64,000 bases of DNA from Campylobacter sp. RM16189. Lineage in GTDB: Bacteria > Campylobacterota > Campylobacteria > Campylobacterales > Campylobacteraceae. The notes beneath the pieces are model-generated. The model made no database searches and was not told where the DNA came from. It saw only the letters and a program-made list of their open reading frames with translations. Below, piece after piece: positions 1-9,101 of the stretch (positions are counted from its first letter, which is position 1; each line of letters opens with the position of its first letter). The position numbers and the translations under genes were made by a program. Location of the stretch: positions 124,001 through 188,000 of the forward strand of contig NZ_LIWR01000002.1 of assembly GCF_012978815.1 (NCBI RefSeq), given 5' to 3'.

Positions 1-1
1 T

Positions 2-2422
2 TATGATTCTACGGCTTACATGCTAAATATAGAGGTAAACGAGCGAAATTTAAAAGATGTTTTTTTGGTTTTTCATAACTGGATGGATGGAATTAACTTC
101 GATAAAGATGAGCTTGATAAGGAGCGCGGGGTAATTATAGAGGAGGATAGGTCTAGAAATACTCCTGAATATAGGCTTTATAAACTACATTGGGATGATT
201 TACTGGAAGGGAGTATCTATGCTAGTAGAGACCCGATAGGTGATATGAATATAGTAAGAAATGTTAGCGTAAGCCAGATGAAAGACTTTTATAATAGGAT
301 GTATCAGCCTAGACTTATGGAATTTGTGGCTGTAGGAGACTTTAAAAAAGATGAAATTCTAAACTGTATAAAAGATAGTTTTTCTTCTGTTAAAAATACG
401 AATTATTATACTAAAGAAAACAGAACTATACCTGCTAAAAACGGACTTAATATCTACAACTATGATTCAAATGAAACCGCTGAAAATTCTATTAAAATTT
501 CATTTTTTGATAAATTTTCACCAAGACAAACTGAATCGCAAATTCGCAAAGCGATTATAAATCTATATATTTCAAATTTGATAAATACGCTTTATGAAGA
601 GAAAACAAATAGAGAAAATTCTATTCAAAGAGCGGTTTTTACAAATATGCCGATTCAGGCGCAAAAGACAATGTATAGCTTTGATATGAAAATCATAGGA
701 GATGATCAAGAGGACTCTATAAAAGATATGTTAAGCGTTATTAACGGCATAAAAATTCATGGATTTAGCCAAAGCGACTTTGATGATGAGAAGAAAAATT
801 TAATCAATATCATCAATAATAGATATCTGCAATCAAAGAGTAAAAAATCAGCCGATTATCTAAGCGATATAGTCTATGCACTTGAGCTTGGAAATGTGAT
901 TTTAAGTGATATTGATAGCAGGAATTTAAGTCTTAAAATTTTAAACGAAATAACTCTTGATGAGGTTAATGCTGAATTTAGACGAATCTTGAGCCTTTAT
1001 GAAAAGAGCGTCAGTATATTTAGTTCTAAAGGATATAGGCTTGGTAAGGAGAAATTTGAACAGCTTGCAAATGATATAAAGCCATATACATCTCATCTTA
1101 AAAGCTTTAAATTGCCTTCAAAACTGATAAATAAAGAGATAAAACCAGGCAAAATTATCTCAAAAAAATTTGATGAAAAGCATAAAATTTGGAGTTATAC
1201 TCTTGAAAATAATGCTACTGTGATTCTAAAAACTCTTAAAAATGAGAAAAATTTAATATCTTTCGCGGCTGTTAGTAAAGGAGGTGTCTCAAATCTTGCC
1301 AGACCTCAGCTAGGAGAGTTTGCGACCACACTTTCAAACGAAAGTGGAGCTGGAGAGTTTAATAACTACCAAATAAGTAAAATTTTAAACGGAAAATACT
1401 TAAGCTATCAAAAGCGAATAAGCTCTTTATCTCATGGATTTTACGGCAAGAGTAGCACTGGCGATATAGAGTCTTTAGTGGAGGCTATATATCTTGAGTT
1501 TAATTCCCCAAGAGTTGATGATGATATGCTAAAAAAGATTAAGACCAAAAGAATAGAAGATCTTGCTAAAAGAGAGTCTTTGCCGAGCTATAAATTTTCT
1601 AAAGAGTTTAGCGAATTTTATTACAACGGCAATGAGCGTAAAAAGCATTTTAGCAGAAGCGATATAGAGGCGGTTAAATTTAATGACTTAAAAGATATAG
1701 TAAATGATAAATTTACTAACGCTTCACCTTATGCATTTATTTTTGTTGGAGATTTTAAAGAGACCGATATGGAGCCGTTTATTAAAAAATACATAGCTAC
1801 CTTGCCTGCTAAATTTAATAGCGAAAATTTTATAGATGACGGCGTAAGGGGTTTAGATGGAGTTCATAAATTTGAGCGATTTTATCAGACTTCAAATCGT
1901 AGCGATGTGATAGTAAAGATGAAAAACGTTCAAAATGAGTATTCTAAATTTGATTTAATAAAAATTTCTGCTCTTGGAGAGGTGCTTAAAATGGCGCTTA
2001 GAGAGAATATACGCGAAGAAAAGGGTGAGACTTACGGAATCTCTTTGAGTACTAGACTAAATAAACATCCTTATATTCATTCAAGAGTAGAAATATCGTT
2101 TACGACTTCTCCTCAAAAACTTGATAGCGTTCTTGATGGAATAAAAAAGACGATATCAAATTTAAAGAGCGAAGGTGCGCTTGATAGATATATTCAAAGC
2201 TATAAAAAATCTACTATTTTAAAGCTAAAACAAAAATATGAACAATCAAGCTTTTGGCTAAATGCGATAGTGTCAAACAAAATATATGACAATGAGATAT
2301 TTAGCATAGACGAATATGAAAAATTTGTTAACATGATAACAAATGAGGATATCAAAAATGCAGCTAAGCTATACCTAAAAGAAGATAATATGATAATAGG
2401 TATAAACAGTCCTATTAAGTAG
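2..2422 (+). CDS. M16 (insulinase/pitrilysin) family zinc peptidase, 5' end outside the window
   Basis: The frame is open to the left edge, so the N-terminus, including the zinc-binding HxxEH motif of M16 peptidases, lies outside the window. About 806 residues remain. The stretch ELDKERGVIIEEDRSR near residue 40 is the conserved M16 helix that supplies the distal zinc-binding glutamate. A second M16-type domain follows from roughly residue 390; its VIVKMKNVQ and REEKGETYGIS segments are typical of the inactive C-terminal M16 half. An ATG at 20 is only an internal methionine. The gene ends at a strong hairpin facing a convergent gene. The family assignment is firm; the substrate cannot be told. 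Confidence 0.88.
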   Translation, partial: YDSTAYMLNIEVNERNLKDVFLVFHNWMDGINFDKDELDKERGVIIEEDRSRNTPEYRLYKLHWDDLLEGSIYASRDPIGDMNIVRNVSVSQMKDFYNRMYQPRLMEFVAVGDFKKDEILNCIKDSFSSVKNTNYYTKENRTIPAKNGLNIYNYDSNETAENSIKISFFDKFSPRQTESQIRKAIINLYISNLINTLYEEKTNRENSIQRAVFTNMPIQAQKTMYSFDMKIIGDDQEDSIKDMLSVINGIKIHGFSQSDFDDEKKNLINIINNRYLQSKSKKSADYLSDIVYALELGNVILSDIDSRNLSLKILNEITLDEVNAEFRRILSLYEKSVSIFSSKGYRLGKEKFEQLANDIKPYTSHLKSFKLPSKLINKEIKPGKIISKKFDEKHKIWSYTLENNATVILKTLKNEKNLISFAAVSKGGVSNLARPQLGEFATTLSNESGAGEFNNYQISKILNGKYLSYQKRISSLSHGFYGKSSTGDIESLVEAIYLEFNSPRVDDDMLKKIKTKRIEDLAKRESLPSYKFSKEFSEFYYNGNERKKHFSRSDIEAVKFNDLKDIVNDKFTNASPYAFIFVGDFKETDMEPFIKKYIATLPAKFNSENFIDDGVRGLDGVHKFERFYQTSNRSDVIVKMKNVQNEYSKFDLIKISALGEVLKMALRENIREEKGETYGISLSTRLNKHPYIHSRVEISFTTSPQKLDSVLDGIKKTISNLKSEGALDRYIQSYKKSTILKLKQKYEQSSFWLNAIVSNKIYDNEIFSIDEYEKFVNMITNEDIKNAAKLYLKEDNMIIGINSPIK

Positions 2423-2435
2423 AGATAAATCTAAA

Positions 2436-2462
2436 GTTACGGCGCAAATTTAACGCCGTAAC
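2436..2462. terminator. Hairpin terminator between convergent genes
   Basis: A perfect 9-bp inverted repeat, GTTACGGCG (2436-2444) and CGCCGTAAC (2454-2462), has a 9-nt loop and is followed by a T-rich run. It lies in the 45-bp gap between the M16 peptidase stop and the stop of the convergent Sel1-repeat gene, so it probably serves both strands. Confidence 0.75.
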
Positions 2463-2467
2463 TGATA

Positions 2468-2977
2468 TTATATTTTCTTTGATCTACTTAGATCCTCGGC
2501 CCACATACATCCCAAGCGGTCGCCTAGATCGCAAGCTTTTTGAAAGAGATTTTTTGCCGTTTTTAAACTGTCAGGCGTTTGTTTTTCAAGATGAAAAGAA
2601 CCGACTACGGCACAAGAGTGAGCATCATTAAGCTCGCAAGCTTTTACTAAAAGTTTCATTGCATTTTCTTTATCAATCTTTGTTCCTTCTCCCATATCTT
2701 GCATTCCGCCAGCCATTGAACAGCTATGCTTTTGTCCTGCTTCGCAAGCCTGAAGGTATAATGAAAATGCTTTACTGACATCTTTTTTAACGCTTTTGCC
2801 TGTATGATACATCAACGCTACTTGCTCGCAACCTGCAGCGTTTTTATTCATACAAGCTGTGTTAAATTTTTCAAATGCACTTGCATAATCGGCATTTTTG
2901 TATGCTGCTAAACCGTCTTCAAAATCACCTGCAAAAACACTTAAGGATAGCAGTGCAAATGCTAAAATTTTTTTCAT
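2468..2977 (-). CDS. Secreted Sel1-like repeat (cysteine-rich, Hcp-type) protein
   Basis: The 169-residue product starts with a signal peptide (MKKILAFALLSLSVFAG). It then carries about three 36-residue Sel1-type helical repeats, each with paired cysteines spaced as in Helicobacter cysteine-rich proteins (AAGCEQVALMYHTGK, CEAGQKHSCSMAGGM, CELNDAHSCAVVGS). Such proteins are exported, disulphide-stabilised solenoids that usually mediate protein-protein contacts. The start is supported by an AAAGGA site 6-7 nt upstream. It stands alone between hairpins, convergent with the M16 peptidase. The specific partner is unknown. Confidence 0.85.
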   Translation of the reverse strand: MKKILAFALLSLSVFAGDFEDGLAAYKNADYASAFEKFNTACMNKNAAGCEQVALMYHTGKSVKKDVSKAFSLYLQACEAGQKHSCSMAGGMQDMGEGTKIDKENAMKLLVKACELNDAHSCAVVGSFHLEKQTPDSLKTAKNLFQKACDLGDRLGCMWAEDLSRSKKI

Positions 2978-3054
2978 AAAAATCCTTTAAATTTAATAAT
3001 ATGCTATTTTAACATATTTTGTTACTATTGTGCTTAAAACGCATATTTGGGTAT

Positions 3055-3702
3055 TTATAAATTTTTATTGTTTAAGGCTTTTTCAAGATCTCTAAAATTT
3101 GGCATAATTGAAGCGATAAAATCATAAAAACTCTTTTTATGATGTGGATATATTAGATGTGTGAGCTCATGAAGCACTACATATTCGATCAATTCTATTG
3201 GTTTTTCTATCAAATTTAGATTCAGGTTTATATAGCCTTTGCGAGAGTTACAGCTACCCCATCTGGTTTGCATATTTCTGATTACGATTCTGTTTATATC
3301 TTTACCAACGAATGGCCTAAATTTCTCTATCAGCCCATAAAAAATCTTTTTGGCCTCATCTTTTTTATACTTTTCGAGCCTTTTTAAGCTCGGAGTCCAA
3401 ATTTCTTTATCAACTATTTTTATGTTTTTTATATTTTCATCAAATTTGAGCTTATAAGCCTTACCAAGTAACCTAAATTCATCACTGTTTGGCAAATTTT
3501 CTAAAATTTTGGAGTGAGTTTTTTCTATCCACTCTGTATTTTTATTCAGTATTTCAAATGCCTGCTTTTGGGTGCAAAAATACGGTAATGAGAGCGAAAT
3601 TTTACCTGTTTTTGAAATTTTAATGCGAATTGATTTTATTCTTTTAAAATTGAGCGTAACATCAAATTTATCAAATTTTATACAAGTCGTTTTGACTGCC
3701 AT
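3055..3702 (-). CDS. YgjP/DUF45-family SprT-like zinc metallohydrolase
   Basis: The 215-residue cytosolic protein has the DUF45/YgjP signature near its C-terminus: RWGSCNSRKGYINLNLNL, then VVLHELTHLIYPHHKKSFY. The HELTH motif plus a later histidine are the expected zinc ligands and catalytic glutamate. Length is normal for the family. Its start lies 25 nt inside the end of the upstream MATE exporter gene, implying co-transcription and translational coupling. The biochemical substrate of this family is not established. Confidence 0.88.
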   Translation of the reverse strand: MAVKTTCIKFDKFDVTLNFKRIKSIRIKISKTGKISLSLPYFCTQKQAFEILNKNTEWIEKTHSKILENLPNSDEFRLLGKAYKLKFDENIKNIKIVDKEIWTPSLKRLEKYKKDEAKKIFYGLIEKFRPFVGKDINRIVIRNMQTRWGSCNSRKGYINLNLNLIEKPIELIEYVVLHELTHLIYPHHKKSFYDFIASIMPNFRDLEKALNNKNL

Positions 3703-4997
3703 TTTCTACTCTTCCATCGCCATGTATTTACAAGTCCTCTTAGCCACTCATCGGCTACAAACCCTATCCAGACTCCTATTATGCCCATATTTTGCATGAT
3801 TCCTAAATAGTATCCAAGTGGCAAGCTAACACCCCACATAAATATAGCTCCCGTGATTAGTGGAAATTTCGCATCTCCGCTTGCCCTAAGAGCATTTACT
3901 ATCACTATATTAAAAGTTCGTCCTGTTTCAAGAATTATCGATAGTGTAAATAGCGGAAGCATTATCTGTTTTAGCTCGTCTGTTAAATTTAACCTGTTCA
4001 TAATCTCATCTTTTGCAAAATAGGCTATTAAAACAACGGCTAAGGTTGCTATAAAACCTAGCTTTAACGCTCTAAAAGTCTTTATATAGGCCTCTTCAAA
4101 TCTCATTGCACCTACTAAATGTCCGACGATAACCTCGTTTGCTACGCTAATGCTGGCTCCGCATAGAAGTATTAATAGAGTTATTTGAAAGTATATTGTT
4201 TGCACGTTTAAACTGGCCTCGCCCATGCTTGCTACAAAGCCAAATGCGACCATATATTGCGCCATCCATAATAGATTTTCACCAGCGCTTGGAATCCCGA
4301 TAGATAGAATTTTGCGCAGGATATTAAATGGCAGGGTTAGAAGCATTTTTATATAAATTCTTACCTTTGCTATTTTGATTAAAATTATAAATAGCACGAT
4401 AACGCCTGCTAGTCGTCCTATGAGCGTAGAAATTCCTACTCCGTAAAGACCGTAGTTTGGTAGTCCAAACCAGCCAAATAGCGCGATAGCATTTCCAATA
4501 AGCGTAATAACGTTCATTAGTAACGATACAAGCATAACCGCTGTTGCGAAATTATACACTCTTAAAACAGCCGCCAGCACCATACCCATTCCGTCGATAA
4601 ATAGTGCAAAACCTAAAATATGTAGGTAGCTGTAGCTCTCATCGAGTAAATTTTCAGGCACTCTTAATATTTCAAGCACCAAGTATCCCTGAAAATATAA
4701 AAATGTAGCCGCAACTATCCCAAAAATCGTATTAAATGTAATGCTTGCATGCACTATTCTTGTAGCTAAATTTTTATTCTTTGCGCCCAAGGCTTGAGCT
4801 ACCACGACCGAACAGCCGACGCTTAAAAAGCTAAATATGGTCATGAAAAGATCCATGACCTGATTGCCCGCTCCCATTGCACCAACCAGATGAATGCTTA
4901 CCTTTGTAACCATGTATGTATTTATGATAAGTGTTACAAAATGTAAAAACATATCTAAAAATATGGGAAGTGCGAGCTTTCTAAGCGACAGGTTCAT
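3678..4997 (-). CDS. MATE-family multidrug/Na+ antiporter
   Basis: The 439-residue polytopic membrane protein has about 12 hydrophobic segments arranged as two related six-helix halves, as in MATE exporters (NorM/DinF type). Internal stretches such as QALGAKNKNLATRIVHAS and ALGAxxG-like turns around glycine/proline pairs match the family. It would export cationic compounds using a Na+ or H+ gradient across the inner membrane. An AAGGTG site precedes the ATG by about 8 nt. It overlaps the downstream DUF45 hydrolase gene. The substrate is not deducible. Confidence 0.88.
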   Translation of the reverse strand: MNLSLRKLALPIFLDMFLHFVTLIINTYMVTKVSIHLVGAMGAGNQVMDLFMTIFSFLSVGCSVVVAQALGAKNKNLATRIVHASITFNTIFGIVAATFLYFQGYLVLEILRVPENLLDESYSYLHILGFALFIDGMGMVLAAVLRVYNFATAVMLVSLLMNVITLIGNAIALFGWFGLPNYGLYGVGISTLIGRLAGVIVLFIILIKIAKVRIYIKMLLTLPFNILRKILSIGIPSAGENLLWMAQYMVAFGFVASMGEASLNVQTIYFQITLLILLCGASISVANEVIVGHLVGAMRFEEAYIKTFRALKLGFIATLAVVLIAYFAKDEIMNRLNLTDELKQIMLPLFTLSIILETGRTFNIVIVNALRASGDAKFPLITGAIFMWGVSLPLGYYLGIMQNMGIIGVWIGFVADEWLRGLVNTWRWKSRKWQSKRLV

Positions 4998-5059
4998 AAA
5001 TTTTTCACCTTTAATATATCAATGCAAGATTTCTAAAAATAACTGTTGATTATATCAGA

Positions 5060-5083
5060 ATATAAATTTAATAGAATTTATAT
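5060..5083. repeat. Short inverted repeat in the leader of the NSS transporter gene
   Basis: Arms ATATAAATT (5060-5068) and AATTTATAT (5075-5083) form a perfect 9-bp A/T palindrome with a 6-nt centre. It lies in the 214-bp divergent region between the MATE and NSS transporter genes, where both promoters must be. It may be part of promoter DNA or an operator. The pure A/T composition makes chance occurrence plausible. Confidence 0.35.
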
Positions 5084-5211
5084 TTCACAAATTTAAGACA
5101 AAAGCCTTGCTTATAGCCTTTTTTAAATATCTTATAACAATAGCTAGTATAATTTTCTTATTAGTTTACTTAAGTATAATTTTTAAAATTTTCAACTTAA
5201 TGGATGTAAAA

Positions 5212-6525
5212 ATGGAAAAGAAAAGTTTCACCTCTCGCTGGGCTTTCATCATAGCCTGCGTCGGATCTGCTGTAGGTATGGCCAATGTATGGGGGTTCCC
5301 TTATAAGGTCGGCACAAATGGCGGTGGAGCGTTTTTGCTCATATATCTATTCTTTGTTGCCATATTTTCTTATGTCGGTCTTTCTGCTGAGTATGCTATA
5401 GGAAGACGCGCAAAAACCGGTACTCTAGGCTCTTATGAATTTGCCTTTAACACTCGCGGGCTTGGTAAGATTGGAAAGATCGTAGGCTGGATACCGCTTG
5501 CAGGATCCATGTGTATAGCCATAGGTTATGCCGTAATCATCGCTTATGTTTTAAAAGCACTGTTTCAAGCCGTAACAGGCTCTTTGATGAGTGTCGATAC
5601 AAATACTTGGTTTGAATCCTTTGCGTTAAGTAGCTATTCGGTTATCCCGTTTCACTTCATAGTTGTTGCAGGCACGCTTTTTACCTTATTTTTTGGAGCC
5701 AAAAGTATAGAAAAAACAAACAAGATTATGATGCCTCTATTTTTTATCCTATTTTTTATTTTGGCTATTAGAGTTGCTATGTTTGATGGTGCGTTCGAGG
5801 GGTATAAATTTATATTCAAAGGCGATTGGGGCAAGCTAAGTGATCCTATGGTGTGGGTGGCGGCGATGGGGCAAGCATTTTTCTCGCTTTCTATTACGGG
5901 TTCTGGAATGATAGTTTATGGCGCTTATCTTTCTAAACAAGAGGATGTTGTGGATTCTGCTAAAAAGACGGCTATTTTTGATACTATCGCCGCACTTGTT
6001 GCAGCGCTTGTGATGATACCTGCTGTTTTTGCTTACAAAATGGATCCCGCTGCGGGACCTGGATTACTTTTTGTAACACTACCTAAAATTTTACAAGATA
6101 TGCCTGGAGGGCAAATTTTTGCCATTATCTTATTCACTGCCGTAATCTTCGGGGGCATCAGCTCTTTACAAAATATGTTTGAGGCTGTAGCTGAATCCAT
6201 AATGCACAAATTCCCTAGCATCAAGCGTGCTCCAATGCTTATAGCTCTTTGTATCATATGTTTTGGAATAGGCGTAAATATGGAGGCCATATCAAGCTGG
6301 GGGCCTTGGATGGATTTTGTCTCTATCTATATTATTCCAATCGGAGCGGTTATCGGAGCGGTATCTTGGTTTTGGATAATAAAAAAAGATGAGATTATGG
6401 ATGAGATAAACATGGGCGCAGCTAGGAAGCAGGGCGATCTTTGGTATAACATAGGTAGATATATTTATGTTCCGATGGCTCTTACACTTTGTATAATTGC
6501 GCTTAGTAAGCAAATTTCATTTTAA
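5212..6525 (+). CDS. Neurotransmitter:sodium symporter (NSS/SNF) family transporter
   Basis: About 437 residues with 11-12 hydrophobic helices. The N-terminal helix reads GSAVGMANVWGFPYKVGTN followed by GGG, the unwound TM1 Na+/substrate site of NSS proteins. I chose the ATG at 5212 because GGATG sits 6-7 nt upstream and the family begins with a short KKSFTSRWAFI-type tail; a TTG at 5107 in frame would add a hydrophobic, unsupported extension. The usual WRFPY arginine (LeuT Arg30, an extracellular gate residue) is glycine here. It probably imports an amino acid with Na+. The ABC-F gene follows after 12 nt and may be co-transcribed. Confidence 0.88.
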   Translation: MEKKSFTSRWAFIIACVGSAVGMANVWGFPYKVGTNGGGAFLLIYLFFVAIFSYVGLSAEYAIGRRAKTGTLGSYEFAFNTRGLGKIGKIVGWIPLAGSMCIAIGYAVIIAYVLKALFQAVTGSLMSVDTNTWFESFALSSYSVIPFHFIVVAGTLFTLFFGAKSIEKTNKIMMPLFFILFFILAIRVAMFDGAFEGYKFIFKGDWGKLSDPMVWVAAMGQAFFSLSITGSGMIVYGAYLSKQEDVVDSAKKTAIFDTIAALVAALVMIPAVFAYKMDPAAGPGLLFVTLPKILQDMPGGQIFAIILFTAVIFGGISSLQNMFEAVAESIMHKFPSIKRAPMLIALCIICFGIGVNMEAISSWGPWMDFVSIYIIPIGAVIGAVSWFWIIKKDEIMDEINMGAARKQGDLWYNIGRYIYVPMALTLCIIALSKQISF

Positions 6526-6537
6526 TCAAGGCTTTTT

Positions 6538-8475
6538 GTGGCGTTAGTCGATCTAATAGATGTAAGTAAAAAATTTGGTCCAAACGAGATATTAAATCAG
6601 GTAAATTTTAGCGTAAATGAGCGCGAGATAATCGCTATCATAGGTAAAAACGGAAGCGGAAAAAGCACGCTAATGAAGCTTGTGGCAGGAAGCTATGAGC
6701 CTGATGTCGGCAGGCGCGTAGTGCAAAACGGCATAAAGGTTGAGATGCTCGCGCAAAATCCAAATTTCAGCGAAGGCGCAAGCGTAAAAGAGACGCTAAA
6801 TTTGGAGCTTAAAGAGATATTTGACGCCAGAGACGAGTATGCCGCAGTCCTTGAAAAGCTTGCAAACGATCCAAACGATAAAGAGCTTCACGCTAGACAA
6901 GATGAGCTTATCAAATTTATCGAGGCAAAAGACGGCTGGCAGATCGAGCGAAAGATCGAGCAGGTTTTGATCGAATTTAAGTTAAAAGAGTATGAGGATA
7001 GGGTGGTTGCTAGCCTTAGCGGTGGCGAAATTCGCCGTGTGGCACTCGGTGCGCTCATACTTAAAAAGCCCGATGTGCTCTTGCTTGATGAACCGACAAA
7101 CCACCTTGATGTCTATATGGTGCGCTTTCTTGAAGAGATGCTTAAAAGCTCGAAGCAAACTATCGTATTTATAAGCCACGATCGCTATTTTATCGATGCT
7201 TTGGCGACCAGAAGCGTTGAAGTTGAGGAGGGCAAGCTTCGTAGTTTTGAGGGCGGATATGCTAACTATCTAGCCAAAAAAGAGGAAATTTTACTCTCTT
7301 TGGCCAAATCTCACGAGACCTTGCTAAAACAGCTTAAAAGCGAAGAGGAGTGGTTAAGGCGAGGTGTCAAAGCAAGGCTAAAGCGCAACGAAGGGCGCAA
7401 AGAGCGCGTAATGCACATGCGTGAGGAGGCTAAGAAAAATCCGGGCGTCATACGAAGAGTAAGACTTGAGCTTGAGCGAGCGAGTAAAAATTTCAACCAA
7501 GCTCACTCGACAAACCGCAAGAAAATGCTGTTTGAGATTAAAAATTTAAGCAAGAGCGTTGGCAGTAAGGTGCTGTTTGAAAAATTTGATACGCGAGTTT
7601 TGCAAGGCGAGCGTATCGCCATAGTCGGGCGAAACGGAAGCGGTAAGAGCACCTTGCTAAAAATTTTGCTTGGACTGGAAAAGCAAAGCGGCGGCGAGAT
7701 AAAGCGCGGTGATGTTAGGATCGGCTACTTTGATCAGGCAAGAAGTGCTCTAAGCGATGAAAAGAGCCTGATCGAAGTCTTTTGCCCAAACGGTGGCGAT
7801 AGAGTGCAGGTGCGCGGGAAAAATATGCACGTTTACGGCTATCTTAAAAATTTTTTGTTTCCAAAGGAGTTTTTGGATAAGCCTATCGGCGTGCTAAGCG
7901 GCGGCGAGAAAAACCGCGTCGCGTTAGCGCTACTTTTTACAGGCGAATATGATGTGCTCGTGCTTGATGAGCCGACAAACGACCTTGATATAGCTACTAT
8001 AAATATCTTAGAAGACTACTTGCAAAGCTTTGAGGGGGCTATCTTGCTGGTTAGCCACGATAGATATTTTGTGGATAAAATTGCATCTAAACTTTGGGCT
8101 TTTGAGGGCACTAAAATCGAAGTGGTGCATCAAGAATACAGCGTCTATCTTGAACTTGAAGACGAGCTTAACGAGCTTGATAAATTTGAAGCGCAGATGA
8201 GTGCGGATAGCGAAAATTTAGCCGAAAAACAAAAGAGTAAAAGCAGAAAACTAAGCTATAAAGAAAATCAAATTTTGCAAAATCACCCTGATAAAATCGC
8301 TGCTTTAGAAGCTCAAATTTCAAAGCTAAACGAAGGGCTTAGCGATCCAAATGTCTATCAAAAGATAGGACTAACAAAGCTTTATGAAGAGCTTGAAGCG
8401 GCTAAAAAAGAGCTTGAAATTTTAGAAGAAGAGTATTTTGAAGTTTTAGAAATTGCTGAAAATTTGGATAGTTAA
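6538..8475 (+). CDS. ABC-F family ATPase (Uup-like, ribosome-associated)
   Basis: The 645-residue soluble protein has two ABC ATPase domains. Walker A motifs are GKNGSGKST (about residue 37) and GRNGSGKST (about 360). Signature motifs are LSGGEIRRVALG and LSGGEKNRVALA, and both Walker B motifs are LDEPTN. A charged linker lies between the domains and a C-terminal coiled coil (about 555-640) resembles the Uup/EttA class. There is no membrane domain, so it is a translation or ribosome factor rather than a transporter. The start is GTG, 12 nt after the transporter stop, with AAGG upstream. The exact ABC-F subtype is uncertain. Confidence 0.9.
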   Translation: MALVDLIDVSKKFGPNEILNQVNFSVNEREIIAIIGKNGSGKSTLMKLVAGSYEPDVGRRVVQNGIKVEMLAQNPNFSEGASVKETLNLELKEIFDARDEYAAVLEKLANDPNDKELHARQDELIKFIEAKDGWQIERKIEQVLIEFKLKEYEDRVVASLSGGEIRRVALGALILKKPDVLLLDEPTNHLDVYMVRFLEEMLKSSKQTIVFISHDRYFIDALATRSVEVEEGKLRSFEGGYANYLAKKEEILLSLAKSHETLLKQLKSEEEWLRRGVKARLKRNEGRKERVMHMREEAKKNPGVIRRVRLELERASKNFNQAHSTNRKKMLFEIKNLSKSVGSKVLFEKFDTRVLQGERIAIVGRNGSGKSTLLKILLGLEKQSGGEIKRGDVRIGYFDQARSALSDEKSLIEVFCPNGGDRVQVRGKNMHVYGYLKNFLFPKEFLDKPIGVLSGGEKNRVALALLFTGEYDVLVLDEPTNDLDIATINILEDYLQSFEGAILLVSHDRYFVDKIASKLWAFEGTKIEVVHQEYSVYLELEDELNELDKFEAQMSADSENLAEKQKSKSRKLSYKENQILQNHPDKIAALEAQISKLNEGLSDPNVYQKIGLTKLYEELEAAKKELEILEEEYFEVLEIAENLDS

Positions 8476-8478
8476 AAA

Positions 8479-8500
8479 AGGAGCGCTTAGCTTCGCTCCT
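8479..8500. terminator. Intrinsic terminator, mainly for the minus-strand gene
   Basis: Arms AGGAGCG (8479-8485) and CGCTCCT (8494-8500) enclose an 8-nt loop. On the minus strand the stem is followed by a run of six T, as an intrinsic terminator requires. It sits between the convergent ABC-F gene and the small exported-protein gene. Confidence 0.78.
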
Positions 8501-8509
8501 AAATTTAAA

Positions 8510-8881
8510 TTAGCAAGAAGGTACGTTGCCACTATCTTTTGCATAGTGGATCACAAAGTCGCAGATGTCAGGTTGAAATTTCTTAAACTGAGGACCTTTT
8601 AAGAAGTCTGCTGCGCCTGGATATTTTTGTGAATACTCTTTTATAAGTCCTTCTGCGCCGTTTTCGCAAAGAGCTTTCCACTCGGCTATAGTGTGCTGAG
8701 CGGCAAAAGCGTCGCCTTTAATGCCCGTAGCGTCTTTCATAAATTTAAGATATAGCTTTTGTCCGCGCGCATGATCGGCTGAAGCGCTACTTACTGTTAA
8801 GCTTAGACCAACTAGGGCGGCAAATGCTATGGATGCAAACTTTGTTAGCATTGAAGCTGATGTTTTTTTGTTTAAGAACAT
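8510..8881 (-). CDS. Small exported cytochrome-c-like protein lacking a haem motif
   Basis: The 123-residue product has a clear signal peptide ending near SSASA|DH. The mature ~88-residue helical protein has the GQKLYLKFM opening and AKDSGNVPSC ending that I associate with a family of small epsilonproteobacterial periplasmic proteins related in shape to class I cytochromes. No CxxCH haem-attachment motif is present. Three cysteines remain, one being the very last residue. AAGGAG lies 5 nt before the ATG. It is divergent from the sulfide:quinone-oxidoreductase-like gene across a 220-bp region holding a palindrome, so a role in the same sulfur metabolism is inferred. Confidence 0.7.
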   Translation of the reverse strand: MFLNKKTSASMLTKFASIAFAALVGLSLTVSSASADHARGQKLYLKFMKDATGIKGDAFAAQHTIAEWKALCENGAEGLIKEYSQKYPGAADFLKGPQFKKFQPDICDFVIHYAKDSGNVPSC

Positions 8882-8969
8882 ATTTTCTCCTTAAATATAT
8901 TTTAGTTGTTTATTCTAAGATAAAAACTTAAATTTTTGAGTATGAAATCATATCTTAATATTTGGTAAA

Positions 8970-8994
8970 TAATATGTGACTATATCACATATTA
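8970..8994. promoter_or_regulatory. Perfect palindrome, candidate operator between divergent sulfur genes
   Basis: Arms TAATATGTGA (8970-8979) and TCACATATTA (8985-8994) are perfect inverted repeats around a 5-nt centre. The TGTGA/TCACA core resembles sites of the Crp/Fnr superfamily, but the spacer is 5 instead of the usual 6 between those pentamers. It lies 89 bp from one start and 108 bp from the other in the divergent intergenic region, a position suited to control both genes. Confidence 0.55.
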
Positions 8995-9101
8995 ATCAAA
9001 TAACATAATGATACAATTTTATACTTTCTTAAAATATTAGTGTAATCTAAAATTTTAAAATATAAAAATTTAAAATAAATATTAACTCAAAGGAGCGCTT
9101 T

